From positions 62,001-126,000 of the forward strand of contig NW_025064950.1 in assembly GCF_019112545.1 (NCBI RefSeq): DNA of 64,000 bases. Direction: 5' to 3'. A program made the translations under genes and the position numbers. Every line of letters starts with the position of its first letter. Positions within the stretch are counted from its first letter, which is position 1. Shown one piece after another: positions 10,765-24,423 of this stretch. The DNA is from Guyanagaster necrorhizus (Eukaryota > Basidiomycota > Agaricomycetes > Agaricales > Physalacriaceae). The notes under the pieces are model-generated. The model searched no databases, was not told the DNA's origin, and was given only the letters and a program-made list of their open reading frames with translations.

Positions 10765-11719
10765 CTGAAGGGAGATAATGAAAGCCTTCAGTTTGCAAGA
10801 GTCAGAGCCATCAAATAGTTCTGGTTCCTTGATCTTGGTACAGATAGTGGCTGGTTTAGGGTTGTTGAGGAAAGTGGAGACTCCTCATAACAGGTTTATA
10901 AATTCTAGGAACATGTTCTGCTGGTTTGGATTGTTACTTCCTGTGGAGCCATCAGAGCTGCCTAGGCTATTGGGACTATCTGGTTCTCCTGGTCCTCCTG
11001 GTCCTCCTAGTAAAGGGTTTAGTGGATTGCCACTGATTTCCATCAGATGGGAGTATGAGTAGAGGTGTCTTTATCTCTGCTCTCTGAGTCTGAGCTGTCT
11101 GGATTTCCATGCATGTTGTCCAGGAATAAAGAGTCTATTGGGAGGTCAGTTTGGGCACCATACAACAGGCTGGCCCTTTGGACCCTATTGGTTGAGATGC
11201 TGATGGCATCAAAAGGGTTAGGGGAATCATCATAATTAGGTTGGCAGGCAGTGAAGCTAGAGTGATGGTAGGTTTCCCTACAGGAAGGTTGTCCTCTACT
11301 GGAGGCTGATCCAAAAAGGCCTGATTATTCTTTTGAGGCAGAGGCTGGAATGTCTTCCATGGCAAACATGTTTGGATGGATAGGCTGAGTTTGTTCAGGA
11401 TCAGTTTCTGTGGGTTGAGTAAATGTGGTGGATATGATACAATTTTCGACTCAAGAGTTTGAGTTTGAATATACTATTAAGAATGTGCCAATCAAGTGGA
11501 CTTGAGTGCACATGCAGAGTCTGGCAGAGTGTGTGGGCATTGATGAAGCTATTGGCAACATCACCCTTGAGTTGGAGTCTAAGAATCTGGGTGGACAGAG
11601 TGAAGTTCCATCAGAGAAGCAAACCAGAATATTCTTCAGAATGGAATCCAACAGACAAGGTAGAGAGGAGTTGAAGTGAGTGTGAAGTGTAGATGGCTTA
11701 TCCAAGTTGATATTCAAAC

Positions 11720-11971
11720 TAAGTAGTTACAATAGTTATATCTGGCTTTATATACTAATGGTAGCTAATTCCAAGTCAGGTTTTATTGGGTTCTGATGTC
11801 AATATTTGCTATTGAGTTCAGGGTCTAGATATTACAATGTGAAATACAGATGTGAAATGATAATGGTAAAATGAAATTAATAGGTAATGAGGAGCAGCCA
11901 GAGTCTGGTGGGTTTCCATGATTGCATTCATGGTTGGTTGAGGTGACATGAAGGCTGGTGGCATGCATATA
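11720..11971. repeat. Probable LTR remnant at the G5/G4 junction
   Basis: There is no coding signal in this AT-rich 250-bp stretch. To its left lies the N-terminal region of the G5 gag; to its right, from about 11985, the G4 protease frame resumes mid-domain. A solo or terminal LTR of G5 is expected here. TAACA at 11967-11971 could be its outer end, but no convincing inner TG and no target duplication were found. Confidence 0.35.
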
Positions 11972-14030
11972 ACAATCATTGAGGGTTCCATCTGCATTGT
12001 ATACTAGAATGGGTTTGGGAATTTTTCAGATATTAAACCTATTCCATCAAATAAAATCTTTATCTATAGAACTTTCCATGCACCCACTGTCTAATAAGGC
12101 CTTGATGCTTACTACTTGTCAAGTGTCTAGCATCTCTAGCTGGATTTTGAAGACTGTTTCATCTCTGTTTTTTTCTTCTGCATATGTACTTTTTGCTTTA
12201 TCATACTTCTTCTAGCACCCATAATGTATCATCTTCTCCTATGCTTTAGAGTATATTGACTAGATTCTGATCAGCTTCCATCTATCATTTTGGGTGTATC
12301 CACTCTTTTAGCAAGGCCAGAGCTGCTGGATTCAGGGACTCTTTTACAGCTCATAGTATTCAAGCAGCCATGCCTGACTTCTTTCATCTTATGGTTTTGG
12401 TTTCAGGATGCTCTTTCCTTCAGTACTCTACTGCTGTTTTAGGCTGGGACTTCCTCATAAGGGCTCCATGCTATCTGGATGGTTCTGTTCTTGATTTTGA
12501 GGGTAATACTTGTGATACTAACTCTGTCTCTTCCTGTCACTTTTCTTTAGCTTTAGGTGAAATAATAAATCACACCTTATAGGGCATTGCTCACTCTGTT
12601 CAGCTCTCTGAAGCATTTGAGTTTTCTTGCATATAATTTTCTTTTTTGAGCAGTGAATATTTATTTTTAATACCTACAGAAGTAAATTTAGTAGATACAG
12701 TGTTCAGTTTAGAATGCACTAATTTAGTATCATCTGCTCTTACCAAAAAAGTGTCTGAAATCTGCCCATGTGTGCATTGAGAGGTTACTTGCCAAAATCC
12801 TTCTGGAATTTAGTTCCTCCTTCTTTCCTCTTTTTTTCTTCAATAGCTTAGTCTAATTCTTCCTATGTCTTTCAACTGACCATCTTTTCCTAGTACATCT
12901 GACTCAATTGCTTTCATTCATCATATGAGAACTTTATTTTATGAATATTACATGAAGCAGAAGGCTGACTGCTCAATGTGGCATTTAGAGTGGGTCTTTG
13001 AGGCTGAGGTTTGCAGAGTTTTGGGCAGGTATAAGACAGATGCTCTTTTTCTCCACAATTGAAGCACTTTTCTTTCTTTCAGAGTGTATCTATATCCATC
13101 AGCTGCCTCTGACCACTGTACACAGTTCTGGTTCCCATTCTTTTGTCACTCATAGTCATTTCTTTCAGAGCTGACCCACTGGCAACAGCCTTTCCTCTAT
13201 CTGTAGTGGCTTTCACTTCCTCATAACCAAGAGTGTTAATGCAATAATTGTAGTCCATTCATAAAATCCTTCTTTTCCACTTATTATAAGTGGAAGAGAA
13301 GTCATTGTCCCTATAAGTAATGGTATTGCAGAGATTGGATCAGACTGCATTCTCAATCTGCTTCAACATGGCTTTATAATCATGTATCTTTTCAGCCTGA
13401 TACACTAATTCTTTGAATTATTGAAAGAATTTCTTAGCATCAGTGAAGTTGGCTTCTTATAAGATCACCACTTGGTGGTGCAAACCTTTTGTTCTGCATC
13501 TAGCTTGAATCATTATTGTACAGCTTCTTTGAACTATGAATAGGAGAGATATCTCTATTGTCCAGTGGTTGGATCATAAAAATACTGCTCTTGTAAGCTC
13601 TATCATTCTTATACTGCATCTTCAAACTAGATGATACAGAATATCACTTGATGAGGACTAAACCCAGCAGAGTTCATAGAGAAATAGGTGCTGTATACTT
13701 CAAAATATACTTCACACTGTTGGAAGAAGTGCTTCAGGTCTAAGCTCTCTCTTTTGAACAGTACTGGCTCTCAGGCTATAGTCAGCTTTAAGTTTCTCCA
13801 GAGCTCCATGGTTTTGGGCTTCCATGGAGGTAGAGTGTCAGATGGCAGTGACAGTAGTGTTAGCAGTAGGGCTGGCTTTTTGGGCCTAAGCAAAGACTGC
13901 AGCCTCCAGTCATACCAAGAATAGTCCAGTGGTTCTTTAGAAGATGGAGAGAATAACACTGCTGGCTCTTCCCTCTCTTTTCCTTTGCCAGAGAGTGCTA
14001 ATAGAGCTAGAGATCTGGTATCTTCAGGCT
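11972..14030 (-). mobile_element. G4, left fragment: very old Gypsy gag and protease
   Basis: This fragment belongs to the same family as G1. A protease-region match begins at about 11980 (GTTCCATCTGCATTGTATAC, compare GTTCCGTCGGCATTGTATAC at about 2840 in G1). The gag zinc knuckle is visible near 13060 on the minus strand (CFNCGEKEH). The gag core follows to about 13.95 kb. Reading frames are heavily interrupted and CpG is almost absent. The element continues at 30431, on the far side of the G2 insertion. Its 3' pol half is missing, presumably displaced by G5. Confidence 0.65.
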
Positions 14031-14035
14031 CTGTC

Positions 14036-14490
14036 TGTTATACCCAAGTGTCATGTGGACCAATACATATGATAAACAGATGTCCCTTTGCACTTCAAGA
14101 GATCAGCTGAGTTCACTAGTGTGTATTCATACTGGTGTGTCACAAGGTCAAAGATAGACTTGAGGTAGAATGATAGTTATAAACTTTAGCTTGAAGCTAG
14201 GGTTTCCAGTAAGAGCAAGCCTTCTTAAATACTGTATATGCTTTGCTATTAATATCTGTCACTTATTGTGCATTTCTCTGCTCCAACTGCTTGTTGTCCT
14301 TGAGCATTGTTACTGTATATAAAAGGCTAATTGTGTGTTTGTCATTGGATGTTGGTAGCATTGGAAAACCATGATGAAGTCAACTTGTTGTGATAACTAA
14401 GCTGTTCCCATAATCTTCCATGCTTATTCTTGATGCTCTGACTAAGCATAAATAGGAGTCAAAATGAGGAAATAAGGAAAAATCATAACA
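14036..14490 (-). repeat. G2 3' LTR, 455 bp
   Basis: It starts TGTTATACCC and ends AATCATAACA, preceded by the target duplication CTGTC. It is the same length as the partner at 29971. Differences between the two are mostly C/T and G/A, as expected from deamination after insertion. Confidence 0.9.
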
Positions 14491-14579
14491 TTACTCTCTC
14501 CTTAAGACCATCATCCTGATGGCTTAATTTAGGGATAATTTGTAGTCATAGATTGCATCATCAGCATCTATTAGTTTCT

Positions 14580-17500
14580 CATTGATCCACTAGTTTGATT
14601 CTGGCCCATATCCTTTCCAGCTGATGAGGTAATCCACCATTGTTGTTGTTCCACCCCCTTTAGTCTTGATTTTATGCAGTTTGTGGTTTAATACTTGATT
14701 GATTTCATAATGTTCCTCATTGTTGATCAGGTCTGGTGGGAGTGATGGTGGTTTCTCTTGATTGGAAAAGGTGGGTGTGATATAGAGTGACAGCAGTGTT
14801 TCATTGAATACATTGTGGATTTTCCAGGCAGCAGAGAGGCAAAGTTTGTATGCACTTGTGCCAATTTTTTTGATCACCATGAAGGGATCTGTCTATTTGT
14901 GAGTGAGTTTTCATTTTGGTCACAGTAAGTAAAGGTTTGTAGTGTCTAACCAAACTTTATCATTGACAGAGTACTCATAGGCTGGCTGGCAATATTTATT
15001 GTATTGTGCCTTCACTATGGTGGCTGCTTTTTCCAGTGTTGTTTTGGTCTCTGCATAGATTTTGGCCATCATAGAGGTGAAGTCCATTGATGCTGGTGTG
15101 GTCACATGATGTCTCTCCATTTGGGTGATATTTGGATGTCATCCATGATTGATAAAGAATGGGGTTTTTCCTGTTGCTGAATGGACTTGGTTATTGTGTT
15201 GAAAGGCAGTGAGAGCCAGCCATTCAACCCAATCATCTTGTCTATAGTTAATGAAGAGTCAAAGATATTTTTTGACTTCTTGATTAACCTATTCTGTCTG
15301 CCTGTCAGTCTGCAGATGGTATGCAGTTGAAGCATTTCGCTTAATGTGTAGGAGTCAGTACAGGTCATCCAGAAATTTGGAGATAAATTGTGGTCCTCTA
15401 TCTGAAATAATGACTTGTAGCATGCCATATTTCACATAGACTTCGTCTCATAGGATTTTTGCTCACCCTTCCAAGGTTAGTTCAGTCAAGCAGGCAATTG
15501 GAATGATCACCTTTGAGAATTGATCAATGATGATGATGATTGCATTATACCTGTTACAGTCTGGTAATCTGATAATCATGTCAACCGAAATATGAGTCTA
15601 TAGCATAGATGGGACTTTGTTTGGGTGTAAGGAGGCAGGCTGAGCTTGTGTTGATGATTTTTCCCTCTGGCAGACCTCATATGCTTTGACATACTTGGTA
15701 ATATCATTGCCTATCTTTGGCCACTAATATTCCCATAGAACCAGTTCTTTGGTTTTGGTGATGCCAGAGTGACTCACAGTGGGATGATCATGGCAGGTTG
15801 TGATGATCTTGCCTTAGAGTCCTTGGTCTCTCAGAATATAGATTTGTCCATCATAGCAGATTAACCCTTCTTCCTGCATCATCCCTCTCTCATGATTAAG
15901 TGAAGGCACTATTCATTGATCCTATTTATGATTGTTGCATGTTGCACTTTTGATTTGTTCATGTGTTTCTTCCTTAGTTGGCATTATCATAGCCCTGAAA
16001 TGCTCCAGACATAATAGTGTTACTCCTTCATTGTCAGTCCCTCCCTAGTCATGGTCTACTCTTTGACTGAGGAGGTCAGCTTTCTTGTTGGTGGTGCCTG
16101 CTTTGTGATGGAGTGTGTATTGGTACTGGCTTAGTTCTGTAACCCATCTTGCTTGTCAGTGGTTCAGCTTTTGGGGTTGATAGAAGTATCAAAGGTTCTG
16201 GTGGTCGGTCCAGATCTTGAAGACCTCAGTCACCTCTATCAGATAGTGTTGCTATTCTTCAAGAGCAAGCATGATGGCAAGGAGTTCCTTGTCATAGATT
16301 TCATAGTTCTGTTCTGTGACAGTAAGCACTTTTGACAGGAACATGACTGGTCACCATCTATTATCTTGTTCTTGGGATAATATGGCTCCAATGGCTCCTT
16401 CACTTGAGTCAGCTTTGACTCTGAATTTCCCCTTTTGAGTCAGGATAGCAAGGACAATATCTTCAGCCAGTCAATGCTTCAGATCATTGAAGGTGATTTG
16501 TTGGGAGGTTCCCCAAGTCCAGGAGGCATTGCCAGTTAACTGCATTATAGGGCAGATGACCTTGCTGTAATCTCAGATGAAGCATTGATAGAAGTTCATA
16601 AACCTGAGAAATGATTGTAGTTTCTTCTTTTTGGTTGGAACTGGCCAATCTGTTACTCTCACAACCTTGACTGGATCCATTTGAATGTTCCCTTCTGCGA
16701 TGATGACTCCTAAGTACTCTGTTTTGAGTACCTCAAATTTGCATTTCTCAGCTTTGAGGAATAACTTGTGTTTCCTCATGAGGGCCAATACTTGTCATAC
16801 TAGCTTTCAGTGTTCCTCTCTTGTTTTAGACATTATTAAAATGTCATCAAGATAGATAGTGACCTTTTCAGTGGTGATGAGGTCCTTGAAGATGTCATTC
16901 ATCATTCACTGGAAGGTGGCAGGGGAGTTGGTCAGTCCAAAGAACATGACAGTTGGTTTGAATAACCCTTGATTCATCCTGAATGCCACCTTCCATTCAT
17001 CTCCCTCTTTAATGCAGATATTGTTGTATCCCTATCAAACATCGAGTTTTGTGTAATATTTGGCTCTCTGGAGTTTATCCATTAACTCAGAGATAAGTGA
17101 TAGAGAGTATTGATTTTTGATGGTCATTTCATTCAGCTTTCGATAATCCTAGACTGGTTGGAGTTTGCCATCCTTCTTTTTAATGAAGAAGAATGGGGAG
17201 GCCATAGGAGATTTGGAGGGTTGGATTCTTCTGCTAGACAGGTTTTCATCGAGGAACTTGTCAAGTTCCTGTTGCTCATTAATTCCCAGCAGATAAGTCT
17301 TGCAGTCAAGGTTTGCATTGGCATTTGGGGTAAGTTCGATAGCATAGTCCCAAGGCTTGGGTCTCAAGAGTTTATCAAAGCTTTCTTTCTCGAACAGATT
17401 CTGATAATCTCAGGCCCACTCTAGTACCATTTCTTCAAACATCTTTTCTTCCTTCTGCTCATTGGCTTTGGCAGCTAGATTATTGGCATAGTGAACTGTC

Positions 17501-18420
17501 TGGATGTGTATCTCTTGTTGGAGGTTGATTGCTAGGATGGTTTCCTCATCCTCCATTTCTTTGTCTCACCAGTCCTCAGGGTCTTTATCTGGTAGCTCAA
17601 AGGGGATTTTTTGGCACTGACATCAGGCAAACATGATTCGCTCAGTTTTTCAGTTGATTAGTGGATTATGATGTATGAGCCAATTGTGTCCAAGAAAAAT
17701 TTCTTTGGTGCCAAGATCTGTGATGGCTAAGTCAATTCATTCTGAATGGTCTCTGATTGTGAGTCTTAGTTCAATGAATTCAGTGATTGAACCAGCTTGG
17801 TTCTTTGTCCCATCTGTATTGTATATTGAGATCGGAGCTGCCATGGCTTGAGTTGGGAGTTTATGCTTGTTGATGAAAGTGCGATTGATAGAACTCCCAG
17901 TGCATCCACTGTCAATTAGAGCTGTTACCATGTGGATGGATTGGGATGTGAGTGTCTCAATTTGAGTCTTGGTGATCAGGTCTCATCCAGTGGTCTTGAT
18001 TCACCTAATAAACTTTCATGGTCCTCAAAGTTTGTTGAGCCATTCTAGGGCTCAGCACCATTCCACCTTTCTCATTCCTTCTATTATCTCGTCGACTATT
18101 TCTTCAGCCCTTGTGCAGTGGACCTAATTTTTTAGTATGGCCTTGGCTTCTGCTTTGCCTTTGGCATTTCTGATCACCCATCAAGTCTATTCAGTGTTGA
18201 ATGGCTTGAGCCATGTGGCAGGGCTCTCTGCCCCTGTTTGGCCTAGAGGTGTTTGAGTTTTCTTTTGCAATTCCTTGGTGTGTGGTTGAGTAATTCATGG
18301 TATATTCAAATGTGTAGTAGACATATTGGTAACTACAGGAATATTATCAGTCCAACTAATAGCTGGGAGTTGCACACCATGAAGTCCATTGGCCAGTTCA
18401 GTGGAATTGCTCACTGACTG
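14580..18420 (-). pseudogene. G2 pol with C-terminal chromodomain
   Basis: The protease block ALIDSGCTGSSINRTF lies at 17931-17880. RT begins in KSPMASPFFFIKKKDGKL (about 17220) and keeps YLDD near 16840. RNase H, integrase zinc and core blocks follow down to 15.1 kb. The last open stretch, 14880-14590, ends with a chromodomain: EEHYEINQVLNHK followed by DYLISWKGYGPE. Many stops are present. Confidence 0.75.
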
Positions 18421-18423
18421 GCC

Positions 18424-19662
18424 CTGTCTTTTACTTCTTCCACCTTCATCTCCATGCCAAGTTCTTCTTCTTCCTTTTGCAAGTCAGTGATCTGCACCTG
18501 GATGTCTTCTCTGGTTTGCTTCTTCTTCAGGCAATCTTTTGCCATGTGGCCTTTTTGTCCACAATTGAAACATTTCCCTTCTGTCTTCATTCAGTCAATG
18601 TCCATTGGCTTCCCAGCTCCAGTGTATGTTGTTCCCATTTTGGTTTTCTGAGAGCCATAGGTGGGGGCTGTAGAGGATCCCAGTGATTTTCTGGCAGTTG
18701 TCCCCAATGTTTTGTTTGGGGTTGGTGGTGTCAACTTTTTAGGGTATTCTTGCAGTGTCATTGATTCTGCTTTCTGCCTTTGTCATTCTTTATACATCTC
18801 AATGATCTGTTCCTTCCATTCATTATAGCCATTCAGAATCAGGATTTTGATGCTGATTGTGGAGATCATCATGATGTAGGAAGGAGGGACTCCTCACTTG
18901 AGGGTCTCAACCATGCATCCATTATTGGTGGTATCATCTCGGAATCTGGCAAGCTTCATGAGTCACTCTAGCTCATCAAAATAGTCTGTAGCTGCCTTAT
19001 TTCCCATCTTGTACTCCTTGATCTTCTGTTTATAAACTTCCTGCACTGCCAATCAATGAACTTGTTATTTAGTATCTGCTTGAACACTGGCCATAAGGGA
19101 TATCGGTAATGCCTCCTAGTCATTGATTGGAAATTAGGGGAGATGAGAATCCACCATGTTTTTGCCTTCTCTTCGAGATAAGAGGTGGCGAAGATGACCT
19201 TGTTCATGTTTATTCTGAGGTATCCAGTGTAGACCTCAAAGTATTGTTCACAGTCGACAAGGAAGCAGTCAATATCATCAGAGGCTCCCTTAAAGGAGCA
19301 GGGTTTCTGCAAAAGGTCTGGGTGACACTGGAGGACTGCCACATCATGAGGCAATGCTCCCATCAGGTTGGGCCATTCAGAAAAAGGAGGCCACTGTCAC
19401 TCATGTGATGGGCTGGGAAAAGAGTGTAACAAGTTATCGTCTGCCACCAGGCTCTCCTGTGGTAACTCATCTCTTCATATGATGATGCTGTCACAGATGG
19501 TGAATCCTAATCAGACCACCTCTGGATCATCTTGTATCGGTTTCTTCCTACTCTCTGTCACTTCATCCAGAGAGGGTTGAGCCCCTAGTAATCAGCTTCC
19601 CTTGCCAGTCTATGGGTTTCGATAGAATGTCAGCATTTCCCTAAGATGAGGTCAGGATTAGG
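18424..19662 (-). pseudogene. G2 gag core and zinc knuckle
   Basis: The gag core at 19363-18971 (SDDIDCFLVDCEQYFEVY, KAKTWWILISPNF) matches G1 closely. The knuckle CFNCGQKGHMAKDC lies near 18575-18534. A TGA precedes the knuckle at the same codon as in G1. At the position of the G1 stop 4542, G2 has CAA (19534-19532); both fit decay of one CGA codon on opposite strands. The gag end again reads CAGTGAGC. Confidence 0.7.
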
Positions 19663-19667
19663 AGAGC

Positions 19668-20186
19668 TGTTAAGCTCAAACTCCATGTGACTATTAACAC
19701 ATGATAAACAGTTCAGAACCTCGCACTTCAGATTAGACTGACTGAGTTCACTGATATGTTAACAGAGGTGTGTGGTCAAGGCATTTGCAAGTCACTCGAG
19801 ATAGAATGGTAGAGAATAAACTTTAGCTCGAAGCTGGGGTATTACAGCGAGAGCTATGCTACTTAAATACTGTTCTGTTATCATGCTATAAATAAATGTT
19901 TCACAAAAGATATTGTCTGCTGTAGAGCTGTTACCCCTGCTGTTGCCAGGCTCTCCACAAAAGCTGTTGTCTTACTGTTGTGCTTGTTATCTTGGCAGTG
20001 CAAAATAGGACAAAAGGAGCATCGTCTCTCTCTTCACAGCACATAGCATCATGATAGGAGAGTGACCGACTGGGTTGCTGAGCTAAGCATTCCCATGGTC
20101 CTAAGTGCTGGTCTAAGCACCCTGACTAAGCAAAGATAAGGGTCATTTCTGAGGAGAAAGAAAAGAAAATAGGGAAAATTATAATA
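19668..20186 (-). repeat. G3 3' LTR, 519 bp
   Basis: It starts TGTTAAGCTC. The outer right end reads ATTATAATA where the partner has ATCATAACA. It keeps TTAGCTCGAAGCT at 19823-19835 unchanged. Confidence 0.9.
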
Positions 20187-20569
20187 TTACTCCCTCCTTA
20201 AGATCATCATCCCAATGGTTAAGTTAGGGTAAGTCTTTTTGGCCTGAAGGAGATGGCCGATCTGCTGGACCTCTTGACATTTCAATAGTAGGCTTCAAAC
20301 GAGTCAAAGGGATGGTACATTGCTCTTCACTGTATATCCCCACTATTTTTAGCTCATCCATCACAGGGTCATCTTCATTATCCTCTTTAACATGTCCTCT
20401 GCTGTCGGCAGGTTGGTTGATGTATATCTGGCTAGACATCATCTTCCTTCCATTTGTCACCACATTTCTTTTTGCAGATATAATATTGAACATGACCCTC
20501 TTCGCATTCAATTTATTAATTCTGTGTTTGTAGTCACGAATGGCATTGTCAGCATTTATGTGTTTTTCA

Positions 20570-23500
20570 TTGACCCATTGGTTTGATTCCGGTCCATATC
20601 CTTTCTAGCTGACTAAATAGTCAACAGTTGTTTTCATGCCTCCACCTTGTGCTTTAACCTTTTGGGTTCTATAGTTTAGCACTTCATTGATTTCATAGTG
20701 TTCCTCATCATCGATGAGTTCCACTGGTGATGGAGGTGGTTTTTCTTGGTTTAGAAAGGCTGGTGCCATGTATAGAGTTAATAATGTTTCATTGAAAACA
20801 TTATAGATTCTCCAGGTCATTGGAAGTTGCAATTTATATGCAGATTTACCAACTTTGGCAATGACTCTGAATGGGCTGATCTGTTTATCTGCTAGTTTGT
20901 GCTTTGGCCTTGGCAGATGAAGGTTCATGGTATCCAACCAAACCTTATTGTTGGTTGAATATTCATGTGCTGCTCATTGATGTTTGTCATACTGCTTCTT
21001 CATTGTTGAAGCAGTCTTTTCAAGAGCAGTGTTGGTTTCTTCATGGATCTTTGTCATTGTAGATGCAAAATCTTTTGCTGCTAGTGTTGTTGTGTGAATC
21101 CATCCTGTTTGTGCAACTGGTGAGTTTTGTCCATAATTCACAAAGAACGGTGTTTTACCCGTTGCTGAGTGAATTTGGTTGTTGTGTTGGAATGCTGCCA
21201 ATGCTAGCCATTCTGTCCAGTCATCCTGTTGATAGCTGATGAAAAGTCTTAGGTACTTTTCAATTTCTTGGTTGGATCATTTGGTTTGGCTGTCCATCTG
21301 TGGGTGATATGCTGTTGAGGTGTTTCTTTTGATGTTGAGGAGTCGGTATAGGTCATCCAAGAATTTGGAGATGAATTGTGGTCCTCTGTCTGAAATCACT
21401 ACCTGAGGCATGTCATACTTTGCATACACCTCATCTCATAGTATTTTTGCCCATCCTTCTGATGTGAGTTCTGTAGAGCAAGCGATCAGAATGATTGCCT
21501 TCAAAAAGCGATCGACTATGATGATGATAGCATCATAGCTGTTACTTTCGGAAAGTCTGGTTATCATATCCACTGAAATATGGGTCCATGGTGATGAAGG
21601 GACTTCATTCAGTTGCAGTGGGGCTGCTCTGGGTTGTGTTGAAGTCTTGTCTCACTGGCAAATCTTGCAAGCCTTGACATATCAGATGATATCATGGTCT
21701 ATTTTTAGCCACCAATACTCCCTCAAGACTAATTCTTTGGTTTTAGCGATCCTGGAGTGTCCAGCAGTCGCATGATTATGATATGTGGTAATGATGTCAC
21801 TCTGCAGTCTTTGATCCCTCGGGATGTAGATCTATTCATCATAGCAGATCAATCCCTCTTCTTTCCTTAGCCCATGCTTGTGGTTGAGTGATGGAGCAAT
21901 CCTTTGATCCCATTTATGAAGATTGCAGGTGGCACTTTTGATGCATTCATACATCTCCTTCTCTGTTGGCATTATCATGGCCCAGAAGTGTTCCAGCTGC
22001 AATAATGTGACTTCCTTGTTGTCGTCTCCTCTCTGGTCATGATCCACCCTGTGGCTGAGGAAATCAGCTTTCTTGTTTGTCACTCCAGCTTTGTGGTAAA
22101 GTGTATATTCATACTGTGATAGTTCTGTGACCCATCTGGCTTGTCTGTGATTAAGCTTTTGAGGTTGTCGGAAATATCGAAGATTCTGATGATCAGTCCA
22201 GATCTCAAAGGTGTGATTGGCTCCAATGAGATAATGCTGCCATTTAGCAAGGGCAAGCATTATGGCTAGAAGTTCTTTGTCGTAGATTTCATAGTTATGC
22301 TCAGTTATTGTGAGCACCTTTGACATAAAGGCAACAGGTTGCCATTTGCTATCTTGTTCCTGAGAGAGCACTGCTCCGATCACATCTTTGCTAGAGTCAG
22401 CTTCCACTCAAAACTTTCTATCTTGGCTAGAGATTGCTAGGATGATGTCATCAGCCAGTTGGCATTTAAGGTCATGGAATGCTGCCCATTGGGAAATTCC
22501 CCAGCTCCATGGGGAATTTCCGGTTAATTGCATTATCAGTCACATGACTTTGCTGTAATCTCAGATAAATTATCAATAGAAGTTGGTGAATCCGAGGAAT
22601 GATTGTAGCTCCTTCTTCTTGGTTGGTTCTGGCCATTCAGTTACTCCCACCACTTTAACAGGGTCCATCCTGATGCTTCCTTCGCTGATAATGACTCTGA
22701 GGTATTCAGTTTCTAATACCTCGAATTCACATTTTTCAGCCTTGAGGAAGAGTTGGTGCTTCCTCATCAGCGATAGTATCTGGCATACTATTTGTCAGTG
22801 TTTCTCCTTGGTTTTGAACATGATGAGTATGTCATCCAAGTAGATCGTGACCTTTTCCATGGCAATGAGATCTTTGAAGATGTCATTCATCATCCATTGG
22901 AAGGTGGCCAGTGAGTTGGTCAGTCCAAAGAACATAACCATCAGTTCAAACAAATCTCAGTTAGTTCAGAAAGCAGCTTTCCACTCATCGCCTTCTTTGA
23001 TGTGCACATTGTTATACCTCCAATGAACATCTAGTTTGATGTAATATTTTGCTCCATAGTGTTTGTCCATCAGCTCCATGATCAATGGAAGTGGGTAGCA
23101 GTTCTTGATTGTCATTTTGTTGAGCTTCTAATAATCTTGTACTGGTCAGAGTTTCCCATTCTTCTTTTTGATAAAAAAGAAGGGTGATGCCATCAGTGAC
23201 TTCGACGGTCAGATCCTTCCACTAGATAAGTTTTTCTCAAGAAACTTATCTAGCTCTTGTTGTTTGTTAATGTCTAGTGGATAACACTTGCAATCCAGGT
23301 TGGCATTAGCATTAGGGGTTAATTCAATGGCATGGTTCCAGGGTTTTGCATCAGATAACTCATTGAAACTTTCTTTTTTAAATAAGTCTCGATAGTCATG
23401 TGTCCATTCAGGTACCATTTCTTCAAATGTCCTTTCCCCTTTTTCAGCATTGGCTTTTGCTGCTAGGTCATTAGCATAGTGTACTGCCTGAATGTTAATG

Positions 23501-24423
23501 GCTCTTTGTAGGTCAACAGTGAGAATGGTTTCACCGTCTTCCATTTCTTCATCTCATCGGTCTTCAGGATCTTTATCTGGTAGTTCGAATGGGATCTTCT
23601 GGCATTGACATCGAGTGAAGATGATGTGTCCAGTCTTCTAGTTAATTAGTGGATTATGTCTAATCAGCCAATTGTGACTGAGGAATATTTTCTTGGTTTC
23701 TAGATCAGTAACTGCCAAGTCGATTCATTCTGAGTGGTCACCAATAGTGAGCCTAAGCTCGACATATTTGGTGATCGAACTGGCTTGGTTCTTGGTTCTG
23801 TCTGCATTGTAGATGGCAATAGGTGCTGCTGTTGCTCAAGTGGGCAATTTGTGCTTGTCGACGAAGGCTCAATTAATGCTGCTTCCCATGCAGCCACTGT
23901 CAATCAAGGCAGCAACTGCATAGGTTGATCGAGATGTTAATGTCTCAATCTGAGCCTTGGTTAATAAGTCGGGCCCTGGGGATTTGATGTGTTAAATGAA
24001 TTTTCATGGCCCATGTAATTCATCCAGCCACTTCAGGGCTCAACACCATTCTGCAGCTTTCATTCCAGTGATCATCTCATTGATCACTTTTTCAGCTCGG
24101 ATCTTGTGTACCCAGTTTTTGAGTATGGTCTTTGCCACTGTTTCATCCTTGGCATTCTTGATGGCTCACCAAGTCCATTCAGTATCAAATGGCTTAAGCC
24201 ACGTTGTGGGGCTCTCTGCCCCTCTTTGGCCCTTTATCGGTGCTTGAGTTGTTGAAGTTGGTTCCTTAGGTGATTCTGATTGGTGGATAATAGAGTCGGG
24301 TATATTTGAATGCACACATAATTTAGACATAGGGGGTGATACTACAGAAGGTAAAATGTCAGTCTGTCCAGCAGTTTGTGACCTGTTATCCATTTCCTTA
24401 GCTGAGCGAGTGGAATCGCTCAC
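20570..24423 (-). pseudogene. G3 pol with C-terminal chromodomain
   Basis: Visible blocks are the protease region (about 23.9 kb), RT with YLDD near 22.83 kb and LGFTNFY at 22.57 kb, RNase H (22407 onward: EADSSKDVIGAVLSQEQD, IYDKELLAI), RNase H end and integrase linker (HKAGVTNKKADFLSHRVDHD), and integrase core with AAFQHNNQIHSATGKTPFF (21201). A C-terminal chromodomain (EEHYEINEVLNYR, then DYLVS, 20937-20605) ends at a TAG where Trp is expected. The chromodomain points to chromovirus-type targeting of heterochromatin. Confidence 0.75.

Larger units (their letters stand above)
7159..11970 (-). mobile_element. G5: degenerate Ty3/Gypsy element of a different family, 3' end cut by G1
   Basis: In sense order from about 11.7 kb down there is an acidic N-terminal region, gag (10764 to about 9990), a protease region (about 9850-9760), reverse transcriptase (about 9170-8330), RNase H (about 8200-7860) and an integrase zinc region (7768-7310). 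The element stops at the G1 LTR. CpG is almost absent and many in-frame stops are present. The gag and pol differ clearly from the G1-G4 family. The 5' LTR is probably in 11720-11970, but I could not fix its ends. A TAACA at 11967-11971 is a candidate outer end. Confidence 0.7.
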
